Origin: Biscogniauxia marginata
Taxonomy: Eukaryota; Ascomycota; Sordariomycetes; Xylariales; Xylariaceae
Assembly (NCBI GenBank): GCA_022695795.1
Contig: MU404055.1
Location: 1,054,001-1,118,000 of the forward strand
Length of the DNA: 64,000 nucleotides
Reading direction: 5' to 3'
A program made the position numbers and the translations under genes. Position 1 is the stretch's first letter. Every line of letters starts with the position of its first letter. Shown here in pieces: positions 33,017 through 45,875 of this stretch. A model generated the notes under the pieces. The model saw nothing but the letters and a program-made list of their open reading frames with translations. It did no database searches and was not told the DNA's origin.

Positions 33017-36000
33017 GCCGGCCGACTATTACTTTTAGTTAGTGATCAATGATCAATGGCAGCGGTAGGCTGGGTAAAGGATCACGCACAGTTGGCGAAG
33101 GGATCTGGATATGCATTCTGCCAGTATGTGTGTCATGCCATAACGGTGTGGGAATCGAGACGCTGGCCTAGATAAAGCTCCAGGTTAATAATCAACCAGG
33201 ACCACGGAGGGTTTTATGTATTCGATTCCATCGTTGGCTGAAGTTGTGGGGGGAGCTGAAATTGGCATTGCCGATCTGTTCCACCCATATCACGACCCAT
33301 AAGGCTTTTTTCAGTCCTCATCAATGATACGGGCTTTTGTGGCGAAAGATTCGATTCTGCGTGGTGACTTTGGGTCAGCTGCTCACTGGAGCTCCTGAAA
33401 TGTCAGCCCCCCTGTGTGTTAATAATGAGATCGGCCTCCTCATCCCCGGACCACGCCGAAGAGTCCCGGCCTGTTGAAGTCATCGCCCGGCCGGACTGTG
33501 GACCAAGCGTGGTGGATGCCTCACGGGAGAGGCGTCTCAACCGTTCTTAAGGCTACCCGTTTATTCGTCCTAGACTAATAGGGGTTAGGTTAGATGGTCA
33601 CGTAACATATTTCTAGCCCGGCAATAGCTTGGTCGTATATGTAAAACCTAGCTCCTCTCGGCAGTTGTAGATATGAAAGCCGACCCCACGGGGCAGCCTT
33701 CGAAAAACCAAATCGCGTGCCCCGGGTTAGTTGATACACACTTCATGATATCAACGAGAATTATCCAAGCCTCGACCCAGAGTACCTAGGCGGTGTTCCC
33801 AAAGAGATACCCTTCTAGGGGGGTGCATTTATGAGACATCCTGAAACCGAGCGGTCAGTTCCGGTTAGGCTAGGCAATGCATTAGGCTCCTATTGTGCGC
33901 GTTGTCGAGTACCTATAAGACTGTAATATAGATTGGCGAGTCCGGACGCGATGGGGCGTAATGATAAGGCCTCATTGAGACGGCAAGAATTGCGCGCGGC
34001 GCGTAGTTGGCAACAATATTTTCCTCGGTGCGTTAATTTGCTGACTCGTTGCTGGTATAAGGCGGAGGAACTGCTAGAATATCTCCCTCAACTAAGAAAC
34101 TAGAGACTGCGCCGGGCCCCGTCTATAAACAGGAGCTGTCAGTGCACCTAAGGAGACAAGGTAACCCACCATATGGATTTCATCCATGTAGATAACGAAG
34201 CGACAGCCATTATTGGTCCGTTTCGTGTATAGACGATGAGAAAGCACCTAAGTTAGTATTTAGGTAATGGAGAAGACAGGTGGGTTACGCTCAAAGAGAG
34301 GAGCTGATTAGGGTTTGCGATTTCATCGTCCTATGCGCAGCAAAAAGTGGTACTCATACCTTTCTTCGTTCTAGAGACCCCAGATATAGTCTGATTCCTA
34401 CCTCGTTCAGGCGTAGCACGAGACTATGATAATGCCATTTAGTCGGATAAACGGAGGCCTAGAATTGATGACTGGACATCTCTGGTGGAGTCAACGCGAA
34501 AACCGAATGGGCAGTTTATCTGAGACAACAGAGGGAGTCATTTTCCCCAGGTATATATTTAAGTCGCTCTCGAGCTGAAATCAAGTACAATAACGGTCCT
34601 AGCTGGAGAGAGTCATCGGGAATTCTGGGGATGTATAGCCCTACTTTTGGATGGCATCTTCCGTGTTTGTCTAGTCGACCGACAGTGATGAAACTATAGT
34701 CTGGTTAAATAACAGACATCACACTTCTCTCTAGGTGGAGAACCGCGAAGGCTTCGTCTCTATGTCGGGCGGATTGAGATGTTATAGGCTTCCTATGACG
34801 GGGAACTCGGTTAGAGGATCCGTATTTGGCTCGTGGAGCGGAGAGGCGTCATTCGAGATGTCGCGTGATGTTTTCTAATCGCCACTAGGCGAAGTCATTA
34901 GAAGATATTTTTTGGACTCTAGGTTTACATTGGTTTGTTGCAGTGACTAACATGGTTGGATCCCCAGGGTTAGACAGAAATCAGCTCCTCGTGCTCTAAG
35001 GCTCGGAAGCGAGAGCCTCGCCCTCACAACACACTCGAGAATCACGTTGATCTCTTCAAAAGGAGCAGGAAACTCACCCCCGGTCTTTCCTAGCCTTTAC
35101 ATATCATAAAGATGAGGTTTGCGGGGCAAATCAATCCGGCGATTGTGGCGGTAGAGGGTAGGTGAGACACTGTAGGTTGATTGAAAGATCAGCTGGACAC
35201 TTGGGCATGATGGCGTGCAAAAGGGGTAGACGGCGAATGGAAACAAATCGGAGTTGGGTTAAAAATGAATGTTGTCAGGTAAAATCCCTTGGGCGAGCTC
35301 TGTCGGTTGGTCAATGAGAAAACGCAGTGAATATCATGATAAAGATTAAGAAAAAAATAAAGAGCTTCTGAGCAAAACTATATACCACAAATAAGCTTTT
35401 ATGTTCTGTCTTGACACTCGCCCTTACAAGGGTGGTTCGTGTAAGTAATTGAGCCACCGCGACACAGCCTCTTCGTGTAGGAAAGGAGATTATATACGAG
35501 TGGAACGCTAAGAGTTATGCCTATAATAGAAGTTGACTAGGTTAGGTTACTGGCATTGCCAAGGGGGTTATTATTGGTGTACCATACTGAGGTTCTCGAT
35601 GGCAGCAATTTATAGATACCTAAATATATCCATTTCTGATATAATTCTATTGTTTAAAAAGTAATATCAAACGAGAGGCGCATGCTAAGAACTAGTTACA
35701 AAGTAGATCTGTAGGAGCGGGTAAATCAGTATTCAACAGAGTAAAATAAAAATAAAAATATAAACCCCAAAGAAAAAAAAGGCTTTCATACGTAACATGT
35801 GTAAAACCCAAGGCAACTAACTAAGTAGGTAGATACAAGATCCGAGACCACATACACCACACCGCGGTGAGCATCCATGAAACAGTCTCCAGTAGGAGCC
35901 AAATAGACCACTACTCCAACCAATGAGCCGTCCAAGATGCATGGAAACTATTCCTATGAACACGCGAGCCGGAGGTGTGCACTCATGCAATCACTCCAAA

Positions 36001-36135
36001 AATACAGGGGGCAACAAAAAGAAATAAAAGAAAAGAGCGCAACCAAAACCAAAACCATAGACCCAGGAATCAAAAGGAATAATGGACCATTGAACATGAC
36101 TAAAAATTCAGAATTTGGGTATAGCGCCTGTCTCC
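33017..36135. other. 3.1-kb gene-poor interval
   Basis: Lies between the DUF3176 promoter and the BUD6 3' end. It has a GC-richer patch at about 33430-33540 but no frame with a recognisable domain. A 10-bp inverted repeat (34161-34170 and 34279-34288) is noted. No tRNA or transposon found. Confidence 0.5.
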
Positions 36136-39100
36136 TCATATAACATCTGCTGTTGCCTCCGGGGCTTTAACTTCGGCTTCTGCTTCGGCCTCTACTTCTC
36201 CTTCTCCTTCTGCTTCTGCTTCTGCTTCTGCTTCTTCGGTTTCAAGTTCGGCTTCTAGTTCAGCTTCTATTTCGGCAGAACCGTCTTCCCCGACCGGGTC
36301 CTCGGGTATAATTCCGTTCATGCGTTCCCAAACCTCTTTCCTGATTCGGTCGTCCTTCGCCTTTCTTGCCCTCTCGACCTCCTCGAACCCGCCGCTCTTC
36401 TTCAGCTTGCCCTCTCCCACAAAGCTAGTCAATTCCTGCATCAGCGGATTCTCCCTTCGGGATTCTAGCTCCTTTTGACGTAGCTTTTCCGCACGTTCTA
36501 TAGCTTCTAGCCGGTCTTCATGGTTAGGCTGTAGAGCTCGGACCTCGCCTAGCACACCCTCCTTTGCGGCGGATGGATTGGCACTGTTACCTAGGCTATG
36601 CAGGCCCTTCGAAAACTGTCTTCCTGCCGGTGCATTGTCCTTCATCTGCTCCTTGGTTGCTTGCTCGACTAAAGCAAAGGTCTCCGATGCCTTCTCTAGA
36701 TCATCCTGGAGATCGACCATGAGGTCTTCCATGAGTTTGAGTTCGTCACGACCTTGGCAGACCTCCTCTAGCTCCTTTTCCCAGATCTTTGTCCAGATCG
36801 GTTTCTCGCGCTTCATGTACTCCTCCATCTTCTTGAGCTCCTTGGTCAAGAGAGATATATCCTTCGAGACACCCTCAAGCTGGCGTGGCAAGGGCCGTAC
36901 ACCTCGGTTAACAACATCCTTCCGCAAATCCTCGACAAGATCTTGAAGGTCATCGACCTTTGTGACTAGCCGGTCAGAGTCTGTATTGAGCTGTTTGCGG
37001 CCCTTCACTACATAGGCATAACCAGAATCACTTTCAACATCTGACACAGAAGCCTTGGCCGCTGCGACCTTGATGTTGGCTGCCTTGCTTCGGAGTGAAG
37101 ACATAGAGCTCTGGATTTCGGTCTGGAAGTTTGAGTATGTTTGCCGCAACACTGCAAGATCTCGGCGTAGATTGTGTAGTTCCCGGAGCTGGTTAGGACT
37201 GAGCTTGGCTGCTCCAGCTTCAGACCCGCTCGATTTGATACTATCCATGGCAACGGGCGGCGCTGCTGCCAAACGAGCCATTTCCTTGGTGGCCTCTAAT
37301 TGCCTGTCAGATACTCGCTGTAGAGCCGACCCTTGGTCAGTAACATTTTGTTTTACTTCGTCCATCATCTTCTTCAGAGACCCAAAGCCGTCGTCGAAAT
37401 GTTTCTTAACCTCATCGAGAGGTTCCACATTTAAGACTAGGACTGTGCGGTCCTTAATGTCAGAAAGGTCCTCGAGCTCATGCCGAACCCCGGAGACAGG
37501 ATCCTGAATATATATTTCCGGTAAATCAGCCCCATTTAAGGCAGTATTCCAAGAAAACTTTTCAATAAATGCTAGTTGCAATCGTCCTATAGTTAAGTCG
37601 GTGTAACCCTCGGGAAGCACGAATTTCTTGACCTTGGACTTGTACTGTAAAAAGAGAGTAAGTTCTTTGTCCAATGGCGGGGACTGGTCTTGTGAATAAT
37701 CCCTCTGGTGCTTCTCGGGTGGTGTTTGTGGTGGTGGCCTTGGCTCTCCGGAAGTGTCTGCTTTTGATTTGATTTTGTCAGGAGAAGCTGGGGTCCCTAT
37801 AATCCGGAACGCGTCATCTAAAGGCCCAGACACCGTAGCACTAGGCTTGTATTTCTCTTCTGGTGAGCGGGCTGGGGGGGACTCTGTTCGAGGTGGTAGA
37901 CTCGGCCCGAAGCTTTCCTCAGATACTCTGCTGGGAACTCTGACGGGCGACGTGTTAACGCTAGGTTTCGATTGGCTGGAAGCGTTGCGGTTGTGCCTTA
38001 ATGCTTCCCGAACCTGGACCGCCCGTAACGATTCTCTAACTTCCCCGCGTCCGCGATTTGGCAGAGGCGTGTTTTGCGTAGGAAGCATAGGTACGCCATT
38101 AGTTGGTGCCCCCAAATGCTTGGATATCTGGTAGGCTGAATATCTCCGTGATGCACGCCTTTCTAGGTCACCTCCTCTCTGCAAAGCCGCAAGAGCACTC
38201 TGCTGTGATTTCGGGGGAGGCGGAGGTGGAGGGAACGAATCAATGTCGGTACCATTGCTCATTGGGGCGGTAGGGATAGTCTCGTCTCCGGGATAGGGGG
38301 GAAGCACCGGGATGTTTTGCATGGTATTGCTTGAAAGTGACGACTGTTCTGAATTGATAGAGGCTTGCGACTGATCCCGCGGGAGTCTGCGGTTCGGGGA
38401 TGTACCGACTCCAGAAGGCCCGCTACTACTTGCTCGGCCTTGACTACCGCTGTCTCTCTGCGGACTGCCCGTATAGCCATTCTCGATACCTTCGTTCAAC
38501 AAACTTGTAAGGCCAGTATTGGTGCTTCCTACAGTGCTAGTACTCATTGTGCGGGCTGCGATTCCACTCCCCTCGGGCGAGTTGCCCCCTTCTTTATCCC
38601 GCGATTGTTTTTGCCGAAGTTTCTGCTGTTTTCTTTTTAAGCCGTGTAAAAGATTGATGATGATATCTCGTATTCGGGGTAGATATTTTTCTAGGCTCTC
38701 GGTACTCGCTTCCTGGCTTAAGGTAGCCTCTAATATGTGCCGAAGAGATTCAGGGACGTTCCCAAGGTCAGAGGTATCCACGTTAATAGCAGTGAATGCC
38801 CGACAGGCCATGTTGAATTCATATCCCAACCTAACGTACACGTCCGACACCTGGGAGTCGGTTGCCGTGCCACGGGACCACTGGGTTAATGTCTCGAGGA
38901 GCTGCTTCGTGGCAACGAGGAGATGAGTGACGCTTTTTTCTATTTGCGAGAGGGGCATATTCGATCCATTGGATTGCTGCTAAGATGGCCTAGTCAATAC
39001 TTGGACGGTTAAGTAGGGGGCGAAGAGAGAAACTTCATAGATAATCACAGTAGAGTAAACAAAATGCATTATTGCACACGTGGGGATATGAATTATGAAT

Positions 39101-39282
39101 GCGCTTCAGTATTGACTCACATTGCGCCTTGAACTACCACCGGCAGACCTGCTCGAAGCATTCGACGAGCGCGGCTGCATGTTCGCCGGCGACATGGGCC
39201 GCTTGGGAAGATTCGAAGGGGCACCATCTGGCCCTGGAGACCGTCGCTGGAGTGAGCGCTGTGCGGGATTCGGGGCCTGCAT
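36136..39282 (-). CDS. BUD6: Bud6/Aip3 actin-polarity protein
   Basis: Formin (Bni1-type) co-activator and actin-monomer-binding polarity factor at hyphal tips and septa. Minus-strand exons 39282-39121 and 38979-36136 give 1001 residues; an in-frame ATG at 39318 would add 12. The N-terminal conserved block begins MPLSQIEKSVTHLLVATKQL at about residue 62. A long disordered Ser/Pro-rich region with PPPPPPP (about 310) follows, and the AIP3 domain starts near residue 500 (LFLQYKSKVKKFVLPEGYTD) and runs through coiled-coil stretches (LRRDLAVLRQTYSNFQTEI) to about 900. The C-terminus is an unusual Glu/Ala repeat (EAEAEAEGEGEVEAEAEAEV). Domain order and length match filamentous-fungal Bud6. Confidence 0.93.
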
Positions 39283-40940
39283 CTTGACCTCGCTTCCCTC
39301 CTCTTCGTACTCTAACAAAATTCCTCCTAGACGTCCCAGAATAACCCTCCCCCTAACGTTATCCTCTGACGGTTCTGTCTATTTCCTAATTCCTTCTTGG
39401 TATATACCCTGACGGGCTTGGATCGGCTTGTTTCGTTCCGTTTCGCATGCAATGGGGGAGCAACAATACTGGCGACAGTCAATGAAAGGAGCGACGGCAA
39501 GGACTACGGAGGCGGCGTTATCGAAAGATAGTATGTAGATACAGTGATCGCGCTGGGCGACGGACGGGTGGTTAGCCAGGGAGATTTCAAAACACAAAGT
39601 CTAGATGACACAGACGATAGTGAGACTGCTGCTTGTGGTGAGGCGCGACGTCGAAATGGATGACAGAGCCCGATTTCGTGGAGGCGCTCAGACGTCCAGA
39701 CAAGCGCTAGTCCTAGAGAGGCTAGTAGTCTTGGCATATGGGATAAGGTGATAAAACCGGATACTGTAATGACATGGGTATGGTCCACGGGTCTATCGGG
39801 CTGTCGGGGCTGCTGCATGCTGCCAGCATTCATGTAAGGTATGGATAGTGATAGGTAAGTCCTAGGTAAGAATATCATTATACATGGGATTTCAAAGGAG
39901 CTCGTTTAGACTCTTAAAAAATTATGTACCGTAACTACCAAGTTCAAGGCTCTACTTAGGGGGCTGCTCAGAGACCGTTTCCATAAGTAACTAAAAAGGG
40001 TAGCCCTGAGTAGTTATATCCGGCCTAAGGAGACGCAAGTTGAAAGAAACAACCCCAAGCTCTAACATATAGATAACTTAACTCTACCTATGTACGGACT
40101 ACTATTTATTTATAAGATATTGAACTATCGGGTTGTATTATAGTAGCTACATAAGTCATTATGGGATATATTATTTACTACTTACTATAGTGATAGCGAG
40201 GGCGATTTCCCGTCGATCATATGAGCTATCGCCGGTCCTAACATTACGCCGCTTCGGTCTTAAACCCGAATTAGTTTTGCGACTTAGATCCCACGCGTGG
40301 CAGAGCCTGTCCTATTCTGCATGTTTGTATGCCGTATATTCCAGGAGTTGGGCAATACTTATCAACGAAGGCCACTTACGCATACACTATGAACGACCTG
40401 ACATGGGTAGGTGCCTTATCTCGGTTGCTTTCCCTCCATTTCTAGCCACTCGGCCACGAAATTCTACAAACACCCTTGCCTAGGACACATGGTGAGGACT
40501 CTAGTCATTGGACTGTTCAGCATGTCCTACGACGCGTAATACAGTCTTGAGTAATAGTCGGACTGGGAGAGTGATCCTGCCGAACTATAAACGTGCTGCG
40601 TCGGTTGGAGCAACAAGATAATTCGTTCCTCCAACGCCACCATTTCCACCGTGCCATCCCTAGCGAATGCGAGTTCGAGATGACACCTAAATTTAGAACG
40701 GCGTACGGCCTAGCCTATACACGTTGGTTATTATAGCTACAATCGATGCCTGTTACATGGGTTTAGAAAAGAATATTTTCAGGCATAGTATATGTCAAGG
40801 CTGCATAGATAATATATGATCTGTATCCTAAGTCTCTTCCATCTCAGCCCAAAGATGCAACTTCATTATTCAAACATAGCTGAACTACTATCAGCTGGCC
40901 TTCTCTCATCATCAATTTGGCCGCGTCATCATCCAATAAG
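39283..40940. other. Divergent intergenic BUD6 / monooxygenase
   Basis: The two start codons face away from each other across about 1.66 kb, so both promoters lie here. Frames at 39504-39878 (minus) and 40133-40483 (plus) have no recognisable domain. AT-rich around 39900-40190. Confidence 0.5.
39401..39406 (-). promoter_or_regulatory. TATATA motif upstream of BUD6
   Basis: TATATA about 85 bp before the 39318 ATG and 120 bp before the 39282 ATG, so it fits either start. Confidence 0.35.
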
Positions 40941-42308
40941 ATGACAACTCCAAAGATCGCCATAATTGGTGCTGGGCCGGCGGGCTGCATGCTCGCACGC
41001 CTTTTGTCATTATCTAATATTCCGGTCACCATCTACGAGAGCGACTTAAGTCCTGATTACCGTTCTCAGGGCGGTACTCTAGACTTACACCCTAAGACGG
41101 GTCTCGCAGCCATGAAGGAAGCCCAATTGTGGGATGAATTTCGCAAAGAAGCTCGCTTCGAATACGACTACTTACTGGTCTGTGACAAGGACCTCAAGGC
41201 TTTCGTTGAAATGGGTTCAAACAATGGAAACAGTCAACGGCCAGAGATCGACCGCTCTCAGCTTCGCCGGATCCTCACGGAATCTCTACCAGACGGCACA
41301 ATCAAATGGGGCCATCGTCTACAACGCGTCGAGGAGGATGGCCGTCTAGTGTTCGAACATTCAACGGAGTCGGGCTTTGATTTTATTGTTGGCTGCGATG
41401 GAGCGTGGTCCAAAGTCCGCAACCATATGACGACAGTGAAGCCGCAATATAGCGGTGTTGGGTACCACCAACTATCCGTCCCGGACGCGGAACACACCGC
41501 ACCAGAGCTATACAAAATCGTCAACCATGGCAATGTGTTCGCGCACTGGAATGGCCGGCAGTTTTCGGTGCAGCAAATGGGAGACGGTAGTCTGCGTGTT
41601 GGAAACGCTTCGGTGCGCCCAGAGAATTGGATGCAGAGCTGCGGATATGACCCGCATAATCTCGAGCAAACGAAAAGGGCCATCCTCGAAGAAATACACG
41701 ATTGGTGTCCGCAGCTCCGCGAGGCTGTCGAGAAGGCACAGGGAAACTGCGACCCGAAGAATCTCTATAGTGAGTAATTTCCCCTGTTTCAATCTTCAGT
41801 TTCTTTAGGAGTCCATTATTTCCCAGCGGAGACTCCTGCTCAAAGGACATGGCCTATAGTTCTTGCTACAAAAAAGTAACGACTGACTTGTTTTGCTGTA
41901 GTGCTGCCCGTTGGCTGGCATTGGGAGCATCGCCGCGGGTTGACCCTTATCGGCGACGCCGCCCACCTGATGACACCTTTTGCGGGCGAGGGTGTGAACG
42001 TGGCGTTTGACGATGCTCGAAAGCTCGCTGCTGCCGTCGCCCGGTCTGTACAGGGGGGTAGCGGACCAGAAGAGCTCGATAAGCAGGTCCGCAGGTTTGA
42101 GCAGGAGATGTTCCCACGGATGGAAATGTATCAACGAATGACGAACGAGGTTACGCAGCTATGGCTATTCACCGAGGGAGACCTGCGAGGGATTGTGCCC
42201 AAGGTGCTGGTGTCTCATATAAGGCTGACAGTGCCAAGGATTTTGATTCCACTAGCCTGGATGCTAACACATTTATGGTGGTTCGTAAAGACGAGGCTAT
42301 ACAAGTAG
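40941..42308 (+). CDS. FAD-dependent monooxygenase, TetX/salicylate-hydroxylase type
   Basis: Flavoprotein aromatic hydroxylase family (FAD_binding_3), class A. Exons 40941-41769 and 41902-42308 give 411 residues. The start is the ATG at 40941 (MTTPKIAIIG), since the open frame upstream has no ATG. Motifs: FAD Rossmann IIGAGPAGCMLARLL at about residue 8, the DG motif VGCDGAWSKVR at about 155, and the GD motif LIGDAAHLMTPFAGEGVNVA at about 300. Arg/Gly patterning (YRSQGGTLDLHPKTGLAAM) is like TetX-group enzymes. A C-terminal hydrophobic stretch (LIPLAWMLTHLWWFV) might associate with membrane. Substrate unknown; no biosynthetic cluster genes flank it. Confidence 0.9.
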
Positions 42309-42450
42309 TTAACAAGCGTGAGCTAAAATGGCAGGAGTTGATGGGCCGGTTGTATGTAGTAGAAATGGGGTGTTACATAGGGTAGTACTAGTAGCAGTTT
42401 CCATCCTTTCCTATTCAGGCGGTGACGTAGCGTTACGGATCACTAGGAGG

Positions 42451-42497
42451 TTCCTAGGTACCTACTTTGTAGAAGAAGAAAAGTACCTAGGTAGGTA
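42451..42497. repeat. CCTAGGTA/TAGGTAGG motif cluster
   Basis: Two CCTAGGTA copies flank an A/G-rich spacer; near-palindromic. The same short motif recurs in other intergenic stretches of the window. Confidence 0.7.
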
Positions 42498-43497
42498 AAA
42501 AAGAAAAGAAAGACGAAAGAACATAAAGGACAAGAGGTTCAAGCAAATGTACAAAAGCTGGTCTGTGCTGCTCATGTTGCACCAAATACCTACCTAAGGT
42601 CATGCTACCAAGGCACATGCTTCTGTACCTAACCTAGGGAAGCACAAGCATAGCGAAGTTGAATTGTTTGCAGGCGAAACCGCTTCGATCTTCCCCGCCA
42701 AATTTGATCAAATGGGAACTCCCACTATCCCACGGCCGCAAAGAAATCGTGCAAGGGTCTTGCGGGAAAGCCATCTCGGCTGCAGATCTTGGCCTAGGTT
42801 CTAACAATTAAGTCCAAAATAAAATAAAAAGGCACAAAGAGGATTTCCATTTCCATTTTTATCGACAAGGTCAAGAATAAATAACAGCTAGTTACAGTAG
42901 CTACATAATACTTCCCTGCTCTATGTAACCTAGTTAAGTATAATTTTGTTATGCTGCATATGTATAATCGAGTGCGGCGCAGAGCCTGTTACGTTGTTTG
43001 TGTACTTTTTCATAACTCTACGTCTTTCTCTTTCTCTTTCTCACCCTGGTTTTTTTTACTTTTTTTTAGTAGCATGACCTTTGCCGTGCTTATAGGGCTG
43101 TATCTGAGTAAACTGCATTTCCGTACATACTTAGAGAGCCTCACTTTCTCGCATCGCACCGTTGATTGAGGCGTATGCTCTGCCACGAAACACACGTGAG
43201 GTTCTTAATGGAAGGCCCCGGTAGTTTCATTCTCGTGAGACGCTTCTTTCCTGCACTCTTTGATCTTCGGCCTTCGGCCATCTTGGAGGTATCTAACGGG
43301 GATGCGATAGCCAATGGGAAATCTCGCCCAGACCGAACTCTTCACTGTTCTACCTATCCATTCCCGCAGGTTGGTCTAGGAACTCAGCAAATCCCAATAT
43401 CCCCAGTCCTAGATAATAAAAGGAAACACCTATATTTCGAATAGGCATTGCTAAAAGTTGTTTGTATCGGTTTGAAGGGCGTTGGTGGGGGGGTTTC

Positions 43498-43561
43498 CTA
43501 AGTATATCTAAGTATACCTAGGTAAGTATACCTAGGTAAGTATACCTAAGTATACCTAAGG
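43498..43561. repeat. Tandem repeat, unit about 14 bp (AAGTATACCTAGGT)
   Basis: About five imperfect head-to-tail copies of AAGTATACCTA(GGT), each partly palindromic (TATA and CCTAGG). Intergenic. Confidence 0.85.
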
Positions 43562-45875
43562 TAGCTAGCTCTCCATATTTACCTATGTCAAGTATGTATG
43601 TATCTGCTTAGGTTGGGTATTCAAGGGTTGATGTTACACGTGAGCAAACAGTTGATGTGGAAAACCGGCGTCCAGATAACTGGAAGGGCCAGCTACGGCT
43701 TAAGACAGGCGAGATGGGGGTCAAAGAAACAAGCTACCCAGCACTCCCCCCTCTCTCGTCCCCTTGTCTACGTCCTTTCTACGTCCTTTCCACGCCTGAT
43801 GTTTTCACCGGGCTGGCGAGGCCGCTTAGTCACGAGGATGACATCTCAGTCTAAACTTGTAGTGACATAATTCGGGCAACCGGATAGTTTGGCCCTCGTG
43901 GCACATCCTGCATACGAGCCGGAGCCTCTGGCTGCTCTTGTCTTGTGTATCCAACCGGCCTCTACTAATTCTGCCATGCTGTTTTGTGCAATACAGTATG
44001 CGCTCATGCAACACGCACGCGGTCAGAACAGTTGGAGGCTATGCACACAGAGAGGTCAGATATCTCTGAGGTGCTAATTAAGGCTTTTCCAGCTTGGAGT
44101 ACCCAGCCCGGAATGAGGAGGCTGCGCAGGCTTATTTCGGAGAAGGTAATCCAAGGACGTCACAGCTTTCTTTAATAGGCGATTACGCGCATGGAGATCA
44201 GGTATGAGCTCCAGAGCAGCGGCCGCTCCTCGGCCTGAGTTGGAAATGTCGCACAATGTGGGTTGTTGAAGATTGTTCGGCCGGTGGAATCTGACGTGTA
44301 TCAGACTTTGTTACCCAGGACAAAGAGAATACTATGGAAGCCAACGCAGATGGAAATCCCAAGTCTTGTCTGAATAGCATGATGGAAGGATGGAAGTATA
44401 GGAATTCCACCTGTCGCATTCTCGAAAGGTGACCCGGACAGTCTTTTCCGGCCGCATACGTTTATAATAGCCAGGATTGCGTGTTTAAGTTTGTGTTGGC
44501 CTGCAGGTACATAGACTACGAGGTATACTCTACGAGGTATACTGAGCACAAGTAGAAGCTATAAATTTAGAGAGGCGCGCTACTCTGCCTAAGGTTAGTA
44601 ACCGGGGTAGGTACATTGCAACTACAGGTAGATCGCAAGCATTGCCGTTCCGTTGAAGGTTTCGGCTTATCTCCCCGTACCTTCTAATAGACGATGTTAT
44701 CCATCGAGACCTCAAGCCGTAGTAACAGTTTAACTAGTATGTATGTACCTAACCAACCAGCCAACGAACCAACTATAGCCGTGCTGGGGCGCATGAAACA
44801 ACCTTGGATTTCTTCTCGTCTCTCTTTGGTTATTTCACTCGAATGAGGTAGGTAACCAACATCGACGTATGAAGAATTCATCTTGACCTGTTCGGCCCCT
44901 GCTTTAGCCTCACATGCAGCCTGACCACAATAGCCAACATCTGTGGGACAGCCAACAGGTACCATGCGTACAAAGGATCTTGCGCAACTATGGAGGGCGC
45001 AATACCTGCCCATGGAGCTCTTCGATAGGCTGAAAATAAAATTTCGCAGTCCAAATGCTGTTCATCCATCACCTGGGCTCTCTGCAGGTACCTCCTAGAG
45101 CGAGTAATAATAAAAGGTGTATACACTGCATCACTTACCTTAAGCGTGTATGGCAGTGCTGGAATTGCCTGTCGCGAGTGGCAGTACATTTTCGAGTACT
45201 TATAGAAATTTCCATTCATGACTTCCACTCCCACTTCCGATGCCTCGCTTTCGGCTTACGGTCACTACTGGAAAACAATTTTCGGGATTCTAAAAATTCA
45301 TCTCCAAGCGCCTTCGCTGGTTTCCAGATTTATATTCAGATTCCCCGATCTGCGTACCAATTGAGGGCCCGGCCGCTTACACGGAGCGTCGGTCTGAGGA
45401 CAGTGCCGAGGCCGGGCTTTATAAACGGTGTGGAAACTGCTCGCATGACTTCAATAGTAGGTACCTTAGGCGTCTAGTAGAGCCCAGGTACCTACACCTG
45501 CTTACCGTTCGTACCTACAGCGACTGGACGTCACTGTATCGACCCTCTGAAACGCCTTTGCGCCTCCTGTAAGGTACACGAAGCAGCAAGAAGCAGCCCC
45601 GAGATAAATACAGTTTCTAAGTAGCACTGTGCCTCGTCCTGGTTTCTCCAACGCGGAATCACCCACCCCAAGCACAGCTTATCACATCCACCTGCGCACA
45701 TGCGATTACACTAGGTACCTACCTGGTAGTCCCCCCTCCCCTCGCCTGGCCGCTACCTCCTTTTGCGAAAAGGTTAAGGTACCTTGGACCTAACACTGCC
45801 GGTCGACTGATCAATCAATCAATCAGATCACGCCAATCCCCATTTTCTCGTTAGTGCGCTCTGGACCAGGAAGCC

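Larger units (their letters stand above)
42309..45875. other. 3.6-kb intergenic with TAGG-type repeats
   Basis: Monooxygenase 3' side and PBP1 promoter. Contains a CCTAGGTA-rich stretch at 42451-42497 and a tandem repeat at 43498-43561. The 60-140-residue frames here (43166-43444 plus, 44878-45234 minus, 45055-45477 plus) show no domains. CT-rich sequence precedes PBP1. Confidence 0.5.
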
